Below, piece by piece: positions 1 through 8,477 of a stretch of DNA of 64,000 bases. Below the pieces are notes generated by a model. The model saw only the letters and a list, made by a program, of their open reading frames with translations, ran no database searches and had not been told where the DNA came from. Every line of letters begins with the position of its first letter. Positions within the stretch are counted from its first letter, which is position 1. Where the stretch lies: NCBI GenBank assembly GCA_963773765.1, contig CAVZCC010000001.1, positions 620,001 through 684,000 of the forward strand, read 5' to 3'. A program made the position numbers and the translations under genes. The stretch is from CAVZCC01 sp963773765 (GTDB lineage Bacteria > Actinomycetota > Acidimicrobiia > Acidimicrobiales > Microtrichaceae).

Positions 1-69
1 TAGGGTCAACAGACACAGGGGTTCTCCAGAACGAACCCGAGTGACCTCATCTAGAGAAGAGAACGAATC

Positions 70-1713
70 ATGACCAAGCAACCCAACATTCTGATGATCG
101 TGACCGATCAGGAATATGCACACCAGCCCATGCCGGCGGATTTCGCCTTGCCGAGCAGGGACCGCATTCGCGCCCGGGGCGTCACGTTCAACCACCACCA
201 CTGCACCACCACCGTGTGCACGCCCTCCCGCTCGGTGATGTACACCGGGCAGCACACGCCGCACACCCGCATGTTCGACAACACCAACTTCGCCTGGATC
301 GACGACATGAAGGCCGATCCGGAGACCTTGCCCACCATCGGCCACATGCTGCGCGATCTGGGCTACCACACCGTCTACAAGGGCAAGTGGCACCTCTCGG
401 AGCTTCCGACGGAGGGGACCCGCGACGCGATGGAGCCCTACGGCTTCTCCGAGTACCAGGATTTCGGCGATGTGATCGGCGGCCCGATGGATGGGGCGCT
501 GAAGGATCCGAAGATCGCGGATGAGGCCGTCGACTGGCTGGCGACGCGCGCTCCCGAAGTCGCCGCCGCCACGCCGTGGTTCATGACCGTGAACTTCGTC
601 AACCCTCACGATGTGATGTTCTTCGACACCGACGCGGAAGAGATGGTCCAGGTCAAGGCGATGTTCCCGATCTTCGATGCGCCCGATACGCCGCTCTACC
701 ACCAGAAATGGCAGACGACCTTGCCGGCCTCGTTCTTCGACGACCTGGAGGGGCAGCCGCCGGCAGTCGCGCGATTACAAGCGCCTGTGCGACATGTACT
801 ACGGCCGGATCCCGATGGATCGCCGGGACATGTGGCACAACCACGTCAACTACTACCTCAACTGCATCCTCGACGTTGATCGGCACATCGGAGCGGTGCT
901 GGATGCGCTGGAAGCAAGCGGTCAGGCGGACAACACGATCGTCATCTTCACCGCGGATCACGGCGAGCAGGGTGGCGCCCATCACCTGCGCCAGAAGGGC
1001 AGCGTGGCGTTCCAGGAATCCGTCAACGTGCCGTTGGTGATCGCCGATCCGCGCCACCCCGAGCGCGAACAGGTCGGATGCGGTCGGTTCCCATCTCGAT
1101 CTGGTGCCGACGATCCTGGCGTTTGCCGGCCTGTCGGAGGACGAACGGCGGAAGCGCTACCCGCTCCTGAAAGGCCATGACCTCTCGGGCGTGGTGCAGC
1201 GATCCCGCTTCGGCCGGACCCCGCGGCAGCAGTGCCACACCCGGCAAGGGGAGCCTGATCACCTACGACATGATCGCCACCATCGACGCGGAATGGTTCG
1301 TCCGCAACGTGACCAAGGTGTTCGACGCCGCCGCCGCCGCCGCCGGACAGGAGTTCCATCGCGGCATGGAGGAGTTCAAAGGCCTCGTCCACGAGATCGG
1401 TGTGCCGAACCTCGAAGCGCGCGAGTTGTTCCGCGGCATCTTCGACGGCCGTTACAAGCTGGTCCGCTACTTCGGGATGGGCCACTACCACCTGCCGACA
1501 TCGGTCCAGCAGCTTCTGGCCGACAACGATGTCGCCCTCTACGACCTGCAGTCGGATCCCGAGGAGATGGACAACCTGGCCGACCCGGCCCATCCCAGAT
1601 ACGACGAAGCCTTGCTGTCGGCCATGAACCAGAAGCTCAACGCGCTGATCGCGGAGGAGATCGGGGAAGACAACGCCATGTTCACCCCGCCGGAAACGGT
1701 CTCGCAGAAGTAG
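70..1713 (+). CDS. Arylsulfatase-type sulfatase, reading frame interrupted
   Basis: This encodes a type I sulfatase of the alkaline-phosphatase superfamily, which would hydrolyse sulfate esters. The N-terminal NILMIVTDQ supplies the first metal-binding Asp, and CTPSR (Cys about residue 50) is the signature whose Cys becomes formylglycine. Later segments TADHG and KLVRYF are also typical. Three single-base breaks (about 766, 1079 and 1198) divide it; reading across them gives one continuous protein of about 547 residues ending at 1713. The start ATG follows a purine-rich GAGAAGAGAACG. No sulfatase-maturating enzyme is in the window. Base composition looks less GC-rich than the core genes by eye. 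Family assignment is secure; substrate is unknown. It is either a decaying gene or an intact gene with sequence errors. Confidence 0.8.
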
Positions 1714-1875
1714 AAGGCTGACGCACAGCCCGTCCGGCGAAGTCGGTCGCCAGAGCGCGCCTTCAACCGCCCCATAGTCCCGGACCTCCGAGTCGGTCGG
1801 CGCGCGACTGAATCGCCCCCGATCGCGAACGCCACGGAGCCCGGCGATCAGGGGCAGTTGGGGTCTGCTCCTCTG

Positions 1876-1881
1876 TACCGT
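1876..1881 (+). promoter_or_regulatory. -10-like hexamer TACCGT, leaderless start
   Basis: TACCGT ends 6 nt before the ATG at 1888, so transcription would begin at or next to the start codon. It supports 1888 over upstream in-frame starts. Confidence 0.5.
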
Positions 1882-1887
1882 TTCGGC

Positions 1888-2481
1888 ATGCAGCAGTTTC
1901 GTCCGCCGGAGATCTCTGCTCCGCTCGGGGCGGTGAGCACGGCTCGGATGCACCTCCGTCGGTTCGAGGAGATGGACCTCGACGGGCTCGCCCAAGTGTT
2001 CGCCAAGCGTCAGGTCTGGGAGTTCCCCTACGGCCGCGGGTTCACGCGGGACGAAACGGCGCGCTTCCTCGAAGCTCAAATGGCCGAATGGGAAGAGTGC
2101 GGGTTCGGCTGCTGGATCGCCCTGCTCGAATCCTCCCAGGAGCCGATCGGCTACGTCGGGCTCTCCGTGCCGATGTTCCTTCCCGAGATCCTTCCGGCAG
2201 TGGAGGTCGGATGGCGGTTCGACCCCGCGTTCTGGGGTCAGGGCCTTGCGAGTGAAGGTGCACGAGCGGCGCTGCGCGAGGGCTTCACCACACTGGGCTT
2301 GTCGGAGATCTGCTCACTCCCGCAATCAGCCAATCCACGCTCGTCCAGTGTCTGTGAGCGGATCGGCATGACGTATCGGCGAACGGTGGACTGCCCAGCG
2401 ACGGACCGCCGGGACGGAGTCGAGGCACGGATGTACACGATGGCCAGCGACGAGTGGACCGCGCCCGATGATTCGGGCTGA
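1888..2481 (+). CDS. GNAT acetyltransferase, RimJ/RimL-like
   Basis: This encodes about 197 residues of a GCN5-related N-acetyltransferase similar to the RimJ/RimL group, which transfers acetyl from acetyl-CoA to an amine. The pattern fits: an early MHLRRFEEMDLDGLAQVF, then EVGWRFDPAFWGQGLASEGA (acetyl-CoA loop, with Q/GxGxA-like QGLASEG), and near the end SSVCERIGM, which resembles the typical NxxSxxVxEKxGM segment. The ATG at 1888 is preferred because a -10-like element lies 6 nt upstream. The frame is unbroken, unlike the sulfatase before it. The substrate cannot be read from the sequence. Confidence 0.8.
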   Translation: MQQFRPPEISAPLGAVSTARMHLRRFEEMDLDGLAQVFAKRQVWEFPYGRGFTRDETARFLEAQMAEWEECGFGCWIALLESSQEPIGYVGLSVPMFLPEILPAVEVGWRFDPAFWGQGLASEGARAALREGFTTLGLSEICSLPQSANPRSSSVCERIGMTYRRTVDCPATDRRDGVEARMYTMASDEWTAPDDSG

Positions 2482-2567
2482 GCCAGACCCCGCACCGTGG
2501 CAGAAGTGCCGTTAGGGGGCGGTCTGAGTTGGGTGTTCAGGGCGCTGGCAGCGAGGGTCTCTAGGCG

Positions 2568-2617
2568 TGGTCAGGGCTGACCACTCTGTTCGCTCATCGC
2601 TTGGTCAGGGCTGACCA
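2568..2617. repeat. Two copies of palindrome TGGTCAG-GG-CTGACCA
   Basis: The 16-nt near-perfect palindrome occurs at 2568-2583 and again at 2602-2617, centres 34 bp apart. Both copies share the TGGTCAG arm also found at the outer ends of the inverted pair at 2951-3214. Spacing of about three helical turns would suit a dimeric DNA-binding protein, but no partner can be named. Confidence 0.6.
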
Positions 2618-2950
2618 GCTCGGCACATGGGCCGCGGTCCGGCGGCGTCACCGGGTGGCTGGCACGACCTGTCAAGCGTCGTCCCGGGTACCGAAGGCTC
2701 CTCGATCGCCTATGCCGCTACCGAGGGCGGACACTCGGTCCTGGGCCCCGATCGGGGTCGATCGGGGCCGCCGCGGCGGGCAGCTGGTGGGGTTGTCGCT
2801 GGCGAGCACCGACGGGACCCGCGGCCCGCCATCGGCGACCTGCAGCCAGACCGATTCATGTCGTTCCATCACGATCGCCACATCAGGTGCGAGCCGCGTC
2901 AAACTCCAACTCGAGGCCGCCGTGTCGCGTGCGGCCTTCCGCGGAGCGAC

Positions 2951-3214
2951 GTGGTCAGGCATCGGCACAGACTGGCTTGTTCCGCAAGCGGAACAAGCTG
3001 AGCCGGTGGCGAGCGCTTCGAACCGGGTGCCACCGGGTCGCCGGTCGATCTGACGCGCTGACGAGCGACGCCATCGACATGTCGCCGAGATTGCCGGTCG
3101 GTCGCCCGCACGGGCCATCCCACAGCCGAGGTCCGCGCCTACCACAGAGCTGTCCGCTGACGTCCGCTTGTTGCGCATTGCGCAACAAGCCAGTCTGTGC
3201 CACTCCCTGACCAT
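2951..3214. repeat. Inverted pair of about 48-bp elements, each ending in a palindrome
   Basis: Copy 1 (2951-2998, plus) and copy 2 (3166-3214, minus) share TGGTCAGG, then four variable bases, then GGCACAGACTGGCTTGTT and a palindrome. The palindromes are perfect: 11-bp arms around AA (2975-2998) and 12-bp arms around one base (3166-3190). Where the copies differ inside the palindrome, both arms change together (TTCCGC/GCGGAA versus TTGCGC/GCGCAA), so pairing is preserved. The copies face each other across about 167 bp, like the ends of a small non-autonomous element; no clear target duplication is visible. Confidence 0.65.
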
Positions 3215-3348
3215 CGTGTCTCGGGGTCACCTGCAGCCGTCGCATCGACCCGCGACGCGAGCAGCCGGCTCGACATCTGCTCCGATCCGCAGTTCGATGC
3301 TGCCGGGCAACGACGCGCAACCTCTCGTCGACGAGCGGCGAGGTCCCG

Positions 3349-3354
3349 TAGCGT
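3349..3354 (+). promoter_or_regulatory. -10-like hexamer TAGCGT, leaderless start
   Basis: TAGCGT lies 7 nt before the ATG at 3362 and sets that codon as the likely start. Confidence 0.45.
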
Positions 3355-3361
3355 TCGAGCC

Positions 3362-3844
3362 ATGGCGACCGACCCGACGGACGAACCCGCCAACGAGGTG
3401 ATCCAGCTCGTGTTGTCCGGACTCGCCAACGGCGTCGACCTGGACGACATCGCCCCGCAGGTCGCGGCGCTGGCGTCCGAACGCAGCCTGTTCCCCGGCG
3501 ACGCGCTCATCCACCTCGCCGCCGACGTCATCGAGGCATCGGGAGCGACCCGCGAGCATCCGATCGACACCACCGACATCCGCCGGCGCCTCCTCCCCGA
3601 GGACCGGGCCCACACGAAGGCCCAGCACCTGAAGGCCGAGTTCGCGATCAGAGCCGCCGCGATGGTTCGAGCCGGCGTCGACCCCGCACTCGACGACACC
3701 GTGTCCTGGTGGCACGCGAACGACCTCTGGCTCTGGGCGCTGCAAGCCGTCGTGGTCTACGCACGAGCCGCCGCCGAGCACACCGGGACCACCGTCGCCG
3801 ACATCTGCGGACGCGTCGCAGCACGCCACGACATCGCCCTCTGA
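3362..3844 (+). CDS. Unknown protein of the integrase locus
   Basis: I do not recognise this 160-residue protein. It is acidic and predicted largely helical, without signal peptide or membrane segment. Around residues 80-105 it has an RAHTKAQHLKAEFAIRAAAM segment followed by DDTVSWWHANDLWLW, and it ends in ADICGRVAARHDIAL. It sits 39 bp before the excisionase and integrase genes and reads the same way, so it probably belongs to the mobile unit. The start at 3362 is chosen because a -10-like TAGCGT lies just upstream. No function is inferred. Confidence 0.55.
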   Translation: MATDPTDEPANEVIQLVLSGLANGVDLDDIAPQVAALASERSLFPGDALIHLAADVIEASGATREHPIDTTDIRRRLLPEDRAHTKAQHLKAEFAIRAAAMVRAGVDPALDDTVSWWHANDLWLWALQAVVVYARAAAEHTGTTVADICGRVAARHDIAL

Positions 3845-3883
3845 GCGAACTGGCGTCGCAGCTCGCGCGCGCTCAGGTCGGTC

Positions 3884-4144
3884 ATGGACCACGACCTGCC
3901 CTCCACCTCGCTGCTGCTCCGAGTTCCGCAGGCCTGCGGGCTGCTCGCGATCGGACGCAGCACCCTCTACGTGCTCATCTCGAACGGCGACCTCGATGTC
4001 GTGCACATCGGGCGGTCGGTGCGGATCACGACGGCGTCGGCGCTGCGCTACGTCGAGCGTCAGCTGAACCGGGCGACCGACGGCACAGCGGTAGCCTCGG
4101 AGCGCGTCGAGGCAGCGCCGTCACCGCCTCCCATCTCACGTTGA
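3884..4144 (+). CDS. Excisionase-like helix-turn-helix protein
   Basis: This encodes 86 residues with a MerR/Xis-type DNA-binding fold. The segment RVPQACGLLAIGRSTLYVLI is a typical first helix-turn-helix, and GDLDVVHIGRSVRITTASAL is the wing typical of small excisionase-family proteins. It is followed 15 bp later by the integrase gene, the usual pairing in which the small protein bends DNA and biases the integrase towards excision. The C-terminal 20 residues are Pro/Ser-rich and probably disordered. Confidence 0.8.
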   Translation: MDHDLPSTSLLLRVPQACGLLAIGRSTLYVLISNGDLDVVHIGRSVRITTASALRYVERQLNRATDGTAVASERVEAAPSPPPISR

Positions 4145-4159
4145 GGTTGGTGACACACG

Positions 4160-5490
4160 ATGATCCGGGTGCGCGAGAACGCGGACGGCACCAAGCGCTA
4201 CGACGTCCGCCTGCGGGGATCGAACGGACGGGTCGTGACGAAGACCTTCAGCGAGACGCCGCGCTGCCGAGCGGTGGGAGCGTGATCAGCTGGCCGCTCG
4301 AGACGACGGGTCGTGGGTGGACCGCCGTCTCGGCCGACAGCCACTGAGCGGCTGGTTCGAGGAGTGGTGGCCGACTCGAACCGACCTCCGACCGTCGACC
4401 GCGGCTCGCGACGAGTCGCACTACCGCAATCACGTGCTCCCGAAGTTCGGCGATCTCCCGCTCGCAGCGATCGACTACGGACTGGTCACTGCATGGATCG
4501 CCGAGCTGCAGCACAAGGGGCTCGCACCCGCCACGGTGCGACGTTGCCACCTGCTGTTGTCCAAGCTCCTGGCCGGCGCTGTGCGGTCCAGGAGAATCGC
4601 ACGCAACCCCTGCGCCGATACTGACAACCTGCCGACGGTCGACCGGGCCGAGATGCGGAGTCATCGACCCCGAACAGATCCTCCGCCTCGCAGACGCCAT
4701 GTTCGACGTGACGACGGAACGCCTGGGCCGACGCCTCCAAGGCACCCGCAGCGACGACGCGGCCATCCGACGGGTTGCAGCGCGGTTCTCGGCGCTGGTC
4801 ATCCTCGGTGGGTACGGAGGTCTCCGCTTCGGCGAGCTGGCCGGCCTACGCCGTAACCGCATCGACACAGCACGACGCGTGGTCAGGGTCGACTCCACCC
4901 TGACCGAGGTGCGAGGCCAGCTGATCCCGGGCCGACCGAAGACCGCCGCCGGCGTTCGCTCGGTGCCCCTCCCCCGGACCGTCACCGCCACGCTCGAGCT
5001 CGCAGTTCGAGGCCTCGACGACGGACGCGTTCGTGTTCACCGGATGCCGACGGCGCACCAATCCGAGCCGGCTCGTTCCGGGCACGCTTCTGGAAGCCGG
5101 CGACCGACCGCAGCCGACCTGGTCGGCCTGCGTATGCACGACCTGCGCCACACGGCCGTCTCGCTGTGGATCGCCCACGGTGCCTCGGCCAAGCAGGTCC
5201 AGGTGTGGGCGGGTCACCGGTCGGTCGCGACGGTGTTCGACCGCTACGGCCACCTGTTTCCCGGCGGCGAGGACCCCGTCATGGACTCGCTCGATGCCGC
5301 GGCGTCGCTGGCGCGCCTCGCTGAGCGTTGCCGGCGAATCCGAACGCGCGAAATCGCGCGCGATAGAGCTGCGCCGCCCGAGTCCCGGCCGGGCGGCCGA
5401 AAACGACGAGACCCCTGCCGTTGCAGGGGTCTCGTCGCTGTTTCGATGGTGGGCGTACACAGACTCGAACTGTGGACCTCTGCCGTGTGA
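4160..5490 (+). CDS. Tyrosine recombinase integrase, reading frame heavily interrupted
   Basis: This is a phage/ICE-type integrase. It has an N-terminal arm-binding start (MIRVRENADGTKRYDVRL), a SAM-like core-binding domain (LRPSTAARDESHYRNHVLPK), and a catalytic domain with the first Arg in GGYGGLRFGELAGLR, HDLRHT (His-x-x-Arg), GHRS and the Tyr nucleophile in VFDRYGHLFP. The frame breaks near 4253, 4653, 5026, 5040 and 5117, each explained by one extra base; read across, the domains join correctly. The C-terminal end is uncertain, since the frame in use runs into the tRNA gene to 5490. The ATG at 4160 follows GTTGAGGTTGG. It lies directly beside tRNA-Val, whose 3' end is the usual target. 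Five breaks in 1.3 kb may mean real decay. Confidence 0.8.
5404..5437 (-). terminator. Intrinsic terminator after tRNA-Val
   Basis: A perfect 15-bp stem (arm CGACGAGACCCCTGC, 4-nt loop) is followed on the minus strand by TTTT. It lies just downstream of the tRNA 3' end and overlaps the last codons of the convergent integrase gene. Confidence 0.85.
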
Positions 5491-5523
5491 AGGCAGCGCT
5501 CTAGCCAACTGAGCTATACGCCC
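5447..5523 (-). tRNA. tRNA-Val (anticodon CAC)
   Basis: This folds as a full cloverleaf: 7-bp acceptor GGGCGTA/TACGCCC, D arm GCTC/GAGC, anticodon stem CTGCC/GGCAG with loop TTCACAC giving anticodon CAC, a 5-nt variable region, and T arm CACAG/CTGTG with TTCGAGT. The 3' CCA is encoded. It reads Val GUG codons. The integrase gene ends against its 3' side, the classical attachment arrangement, and the tRNA itself is intact. A -10-like TAGAGT lies 10 nt upstream and a strong terminator downstream. Confidence 0.97.
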
Positions 5524-5533
5524 GGAGCCGGGA

Positions 5534-5539
5534 ACTCTA
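5534..5539 (-). promoter_or_regulatory. tRNA-Val promoter -10 TAGAGT
   Basis: On the minus strand GGCGCTAGAGT precedes the tRNA 5' end by 10 nt. The same GGCGCTAGAGT stands ahead of tRNA-Leu at 34900-34905, supporting it as a stable-RNA promoter. Confidence 0.6.
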
Positions 5540-5616
5540 GCGCCCGCAGCGATGGGGCGGAATTCCTCCACCGTGTGGGACCGCCGTGGTGGGGCCCGTG
5601 CCGGCCAGGTCCCCGG

Positions 5617-6012
5617 TCAGGCACCCGGGTAGGTGCGCAACTCCACCGTGTGGCCGTCGGGATCGGCGATGTACAGGCCCTCACCCATGCCCCGGGCACC
5701 CCACACGCGGGCCGGACCACCCACCACCAGCACCTTCCCGGAGCCGGCCAGCGCCTCCAGGTCCACGTCCTGCACCACCAGCGCCACGTGGTCCACGTTC
5801 CTGCCGTCCGGCACACCCTGCAGCAGGTCGATCACGGTCGAGTCGTCCACGCGCACGGACACGAACAGCACCTCGCCCCGCCGCCACTCCTCCAGGCGCT
5901 CCGGCTGCAGGCCGAGCGTGTCCCGGTACCACTGCACCGAGACCTCGGGATCGGACACCAGGAGCACCAGGTGGTCCAGCCCCGTCACCTGCACGGGCGG
6001 TCGAGCACTCAT
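5617..6012 (-). CDS. VOC (glyoxalase/bleomycin-resistance fold) protein
   Basis: This encodes about 131 residues with a vicinal-oxygen-chelate fold. The first half carries GLDHLVLLVSDPEVSVQWY (first metal His), the second has VDHVALVVQDVD and ends in IADPDGHTVELRTYP with the usual metal-binding Glu. These enzymes isomerise, cleave or conjugate small substrates using a divalent metal; the substrate is not evident. The ATG at 6012 overlaps the stop of the upstream J-domain gene (ATGA), implying translational coupling. Confidence 0.85.
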   Translation of the reverse strand: MSARPPVQVTGLDHLVLLVSDPEVSVQWYRDTLGLQPERLEEWRRGEVLFVSVRVDDSTVIDLLQGVPDGRNVDHVALVVQDVDLEALAGSGKVLVVGGPARVWGARGMGEGLYIADPDGHTVELRTYPGA

Positions 6013-6722
6013 GACCCTCCTCCTCCCCGGACGCACACGAACTCGTTGTTCAACAGTGCGTACTTGGTGCCATCGGGACAGTCCAGCACCTGGGCCACCC
6101 GCGTCACGACCTCGCCGTCGTTGGGCTGGGCACAGTCGGCCGCGATCGCATTGCGCCCCTCCACCAGGCGGATGCAGTTGGCCGGCCCGTCGGCCAGGCC
6201 CGGCACCTTCCCGGGTGTCTCGTTGCGCCCCCCGGCATACGCGGTGGCGATGAACAGCACGGCTCCGACCACCAGGGCCAGGATGACCGGGACCCGGCGC
6301 AGGAGCCAGAAGTGGCCTGCGGACAGGTCGGGTTCGTCGGGATCCAGCTCCGCCAGCCGGGCCCGGGCCAGGGCGGCGTCAGGGTCGTCGCTGTCCTCCG
6401 GCCGGGAACCCCTGGCCTCCGCCGGGCGGGACGCCGCCCCGGAGGCGGTCGGTGGACGGGCTGCGGCGGACCGCCCCCCGGCGACGGCAAGGGTCCGGTC
6501 GTAGTCGGCGCGACGGAGCGGATCGGACAACACGGTCCAGGCCGCGTTGACCTCCCGCATCCGTCGTTCGGCCAACACCTGCTCCGCGCCGGACGCCGCG
6601 CCCTGGCGGTCCGGGTGCAGCAACTGGGCCAGCTGGCGGTGGGCTCGCCGGATCTCGGCCGCTCCCGCGGTCCGGGGCACCCCGAGCACCTGGTAGTGGG
6701 TTCGCACCTCCGGGCCGGCCAT
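6009..6722 (-). CDS. J-domain membrane protein
   Basis: This encodes 237 residues. An N-terminal J domain (about 6-75: HYQVLGVPR, then the essential HPD in LLHPDRQ, then MREVNAAWTVL) would stimulate an Hsp70/DnaK ATPase. A Pro/Ala-rich linker follows, then one membrane helix (about 150-170, VPVILALVVGAVLFIATAYA), then a small outer domain with two or three Cys (ANCIRLVEG, DCAQPNDGEV, FVCVRG). This is a membrane-tethered co-chaperone, with no Gly/Phe or zinc region as in DnaJ. A paralogue lies at 39696-40259. TACGCT lies 7 nt before the ATG. Confidence 0.85.
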   Translation of the reverse strand: MAGPEVRTHYQVLGVPRTAGAAEIRRAHRQLAQLLHPDRQGAASGAEQVLAERRMREVNAAWTVLSDPLRRADYDRTLAVAGGRSAAARPPTASGAASRPAEARGSRPEDSDDPDAALARARLAELDPDEPDLSAGHFWLLRRVPVILALVVGAVLFIATAYAGGRNETPGKVPGLADGPANCIRLVEGRNAIAADCAQPNDGEVVTRVAQVLDCPDGTKYALLNNEFVCVRGGGGS

Positions 6723-6729
6723 CGCCCCC

Positions 6730-6735
6730 AGCGTA
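6730..6735 (-). promoter_or_regulatory. -10-like hexamer TACGCT, leaderless start
   Basis: It lies 7 nt before the ATG at 6722 on the minus strand. Confidence 0.45.
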
Positions 6736-6768
6736 CGGTCGCCGGACCGGGCGGTCCGGTCGTCTGCC

Positions 6769-6774
6769 TACGAT
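6769..6774 (+). promoter_or_regulatory. -10-like hexamer TACGAT, leaderless start
   Basis: It lies 6 nt before the ATG at 6781 and is divergent from the J-domain gene promoter. Confidence 0.45.
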
Positions 6775-6780
6775 GCGGCG

Positions 6781-8416
6781 ATGGACCACCAGCCCAGCCC
6801 CCGACGGCGTCGACGGTCGTGGTGGGGGTGGGGCTGGGAGGACGAGGCCGTGCCCGCCTCCCAGTTGGATGCCCTCGCCCCCGTCATCTCCGAGCGGCTC
6901 GGCCGGCCGGTCGAGCGGCGGGACCCGGCCCGGGTGGAGGACCTCCGCCTCCCGCCGCCACACGTCCCGACCCCACGTGCGCTGGAGCCCATCTGCAGCA
7001 CCGACGACCGGGACCGGGCCGGGCACGCCTACGGCAAGTCCGTTCCGGGACGTGGTGCGGGGCTTCCACGGCGACGTGGCCGAGCCCCCGGACGTGGTGG
7101 CCCGGCCCCGCACCGAGGCCGAGCTCGTGTCCGTCCTGGACTGGTGCGACACCGAGCACCTGGCCGCCATCCCCTACGGCGCCGGCTCGTCCGTGGTCGG
7201 CGGCGTCGAGACCGGCGGGGACTGGCGCCGGGGCTACGCCGCCGTGGTGTCGATCGACCTGACCGCCTTGGACCGGGTCGCTGGAGATCGACCGCACGTC
7301 CCGGGCCGCCCGCATCCAGGCCGGCGCCACCGGCCCCCTGTTGGAGGACCAGCTCCGGCCCCACGGCCTGACGCTGCGCCACTATCCGCAGTCCTTCGAG
7401 TTCTCCACCCTCGGCGGCTGGATCGCCACCCGGTCCGGCGGACACTTCGCCACCAACCGCACCCACATCGACGACTTCGTCGAGTCGACCCGCACCGTGA
7501 CCCCCCGGGGCGTGATGGAGTCCCGCCGCCTGCCGGGCTCCGGCGCCGGCCCGTCCCCCGACCGTCTGGTGATCGGCTCGGAGGGCACCCTCGGGAGTCA
7601 TCACCGAGGCCTGGATGCGACTGCAGGACCGCCCGGTGCACAAGGCCACCGCATCGGTCCGCTTCGCCACCATGGCCGCCGGCGTCGCCGCGTGCCGCGC
7701 CCTCGGGCAGTCCGGCCTGGAACCCACCAACTGCCGGCTCCTCGACCCCGGCGAGGCCGCGGCCAACGCCGGCGGCGACGGGCGAGGCCATCCTCGTCCT
7801 CGGCTTCGAGTCCGCCCACCACCCCGTCGACGCCGACATCGACGAGGCCCTCACCGTCTGCGCCGACCACCGCGGGGTCGTGGTCGGCGCCGTCAGCCGT
7901 TCCAGCATCCGCGACGGTGGCAGCGCGCCGGCCGGCGCGGCAGAGGCGTGGCGCTCGTCGTTCCTGCGCGCCCCCTACCTGCGCGACGCGATGGTGGCCC
8001 TCGGCTGCATCGCCGAGACGTTCGAGACCGCGGTCACCTGGGACCGCTTCGAGGAGCTGCACCACGGGGTCGTCGACGCCACCGAGGCCGCGCTGGCCGA
8101 GGTCTGCGGCGGCGGCACCGTGACCTGTCGCTTCACCCACGTCTACCCGGACGGGGTGGCGCCCTACTTCACCGTCCTGGCCCCCAGCACCCACGGCGAG
8201 CAGCTCCGGATGTGGGACGAGGTCAAGGCCGCGGCCGCCGAGGCGATCCTGGCCGCCGGCGGCACCATCACCCACCACCACGCCGTCGGCCGGGACCACC
8301 GGCCCTGGTACGACCGCCAGCGACCGGACCTGTTCGCCCTCGCCCTGGGGGCGGCCAAGTCGACGCTGGATCCCTCCGGCATCCTGAACCCCGGGGTCCT
8401 GATCGACCCCGCCTGA
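6781..8416 (+). CDS. FAD-dependent alkyl-DHAP-synthase-like oxidase, reading frame interrupted
   Basis: This flavoenzyme of the VAO/PCMH superfamily most resembles alkyldihydroxyacetonephosphate synthase. Diagnostic stretches are HYPQSFEFSTLGGWIATRSG, THIDDFVES, ESRRLPGSGAGPSPDRL, GSEGTLGVITEAW (flavin-binding) and the C-terminal HHHAVGRDH. Four breaks (about 7041, 7281, 7588, 7780), each one extra base, interrupt it; joined, it is about 543 residues with conserved blocks in order. The eukaryotic enzyme swaps an acyl for an alkyl chain to make ether lipids. Bacterial relatives are not all proven to do this, so the activity here is inference; a fatty acyl reductase and acyltransferase lie 5-10 kb downstream. 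Confidence 0.82.
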
Positions 8417-8465
8417 GGCCCACTCCCCCGCCCCGAAGTCGTCTGACGGCCACGGACCGGGGCGC

Positions 8466-8471
8466 TACCCT
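8466..8471 (+). promoter_or_regulatory. -10-like hexamer TACCCT, leaderless start
   Basis: It lies 6 nt before the GTG start at 8478. Confidence 0.45.
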
Positions 8472-8477
8472 GTCATC

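Larger units (their letters stand above)
2485..3361. other. Gene-poor stretch with palindromes
   Basis: No reading frame here looks like a real protein: candidate frames on both strands are Arg/Pro-rich, overlap each other and carry no motif I recognise. The stretch does hold two copies of a 16-nt palindrome (2568-2617) and a pair of long inverted elements (2951-3214), annotated separately. It may be the left flank or a non-coding control region of the integrated element whose integrase lies at 4160-5490. Confidence 0.5.
2485..5446. mobile_element. Remnant or small integrated element at tRNA-Val (left limit unknown)
   Basis: The order unknown protein, excisionase, integrase, tRNA 3' end indicates site-specific integration at tRNA-Val. 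The right limit should fall within the tRNA 3' half. I looked for a second copy of the tRNA 3' sequence to the left and found none, so the true left end is either before this window (which would place the sulfatase and GNAT genes inside) or eroded. The 2485 limit is only where normal gene content stops. Confidence 0.45.

Noticed and set aside
2601..3214. Open frames on both strands in the gene-poor stretch
   Set aside because: They overlap one another, are Arg/Pro/Ser-rich and cross the palindromes; no motif or start signal supports any.
1..5446. A second tRNA-Val 3' copy marking the left attachment site
   Set aside because: Only an 8-nt match (CACAGACT near 2968 and in the tRNA T arm) was found, which is expected by chance.
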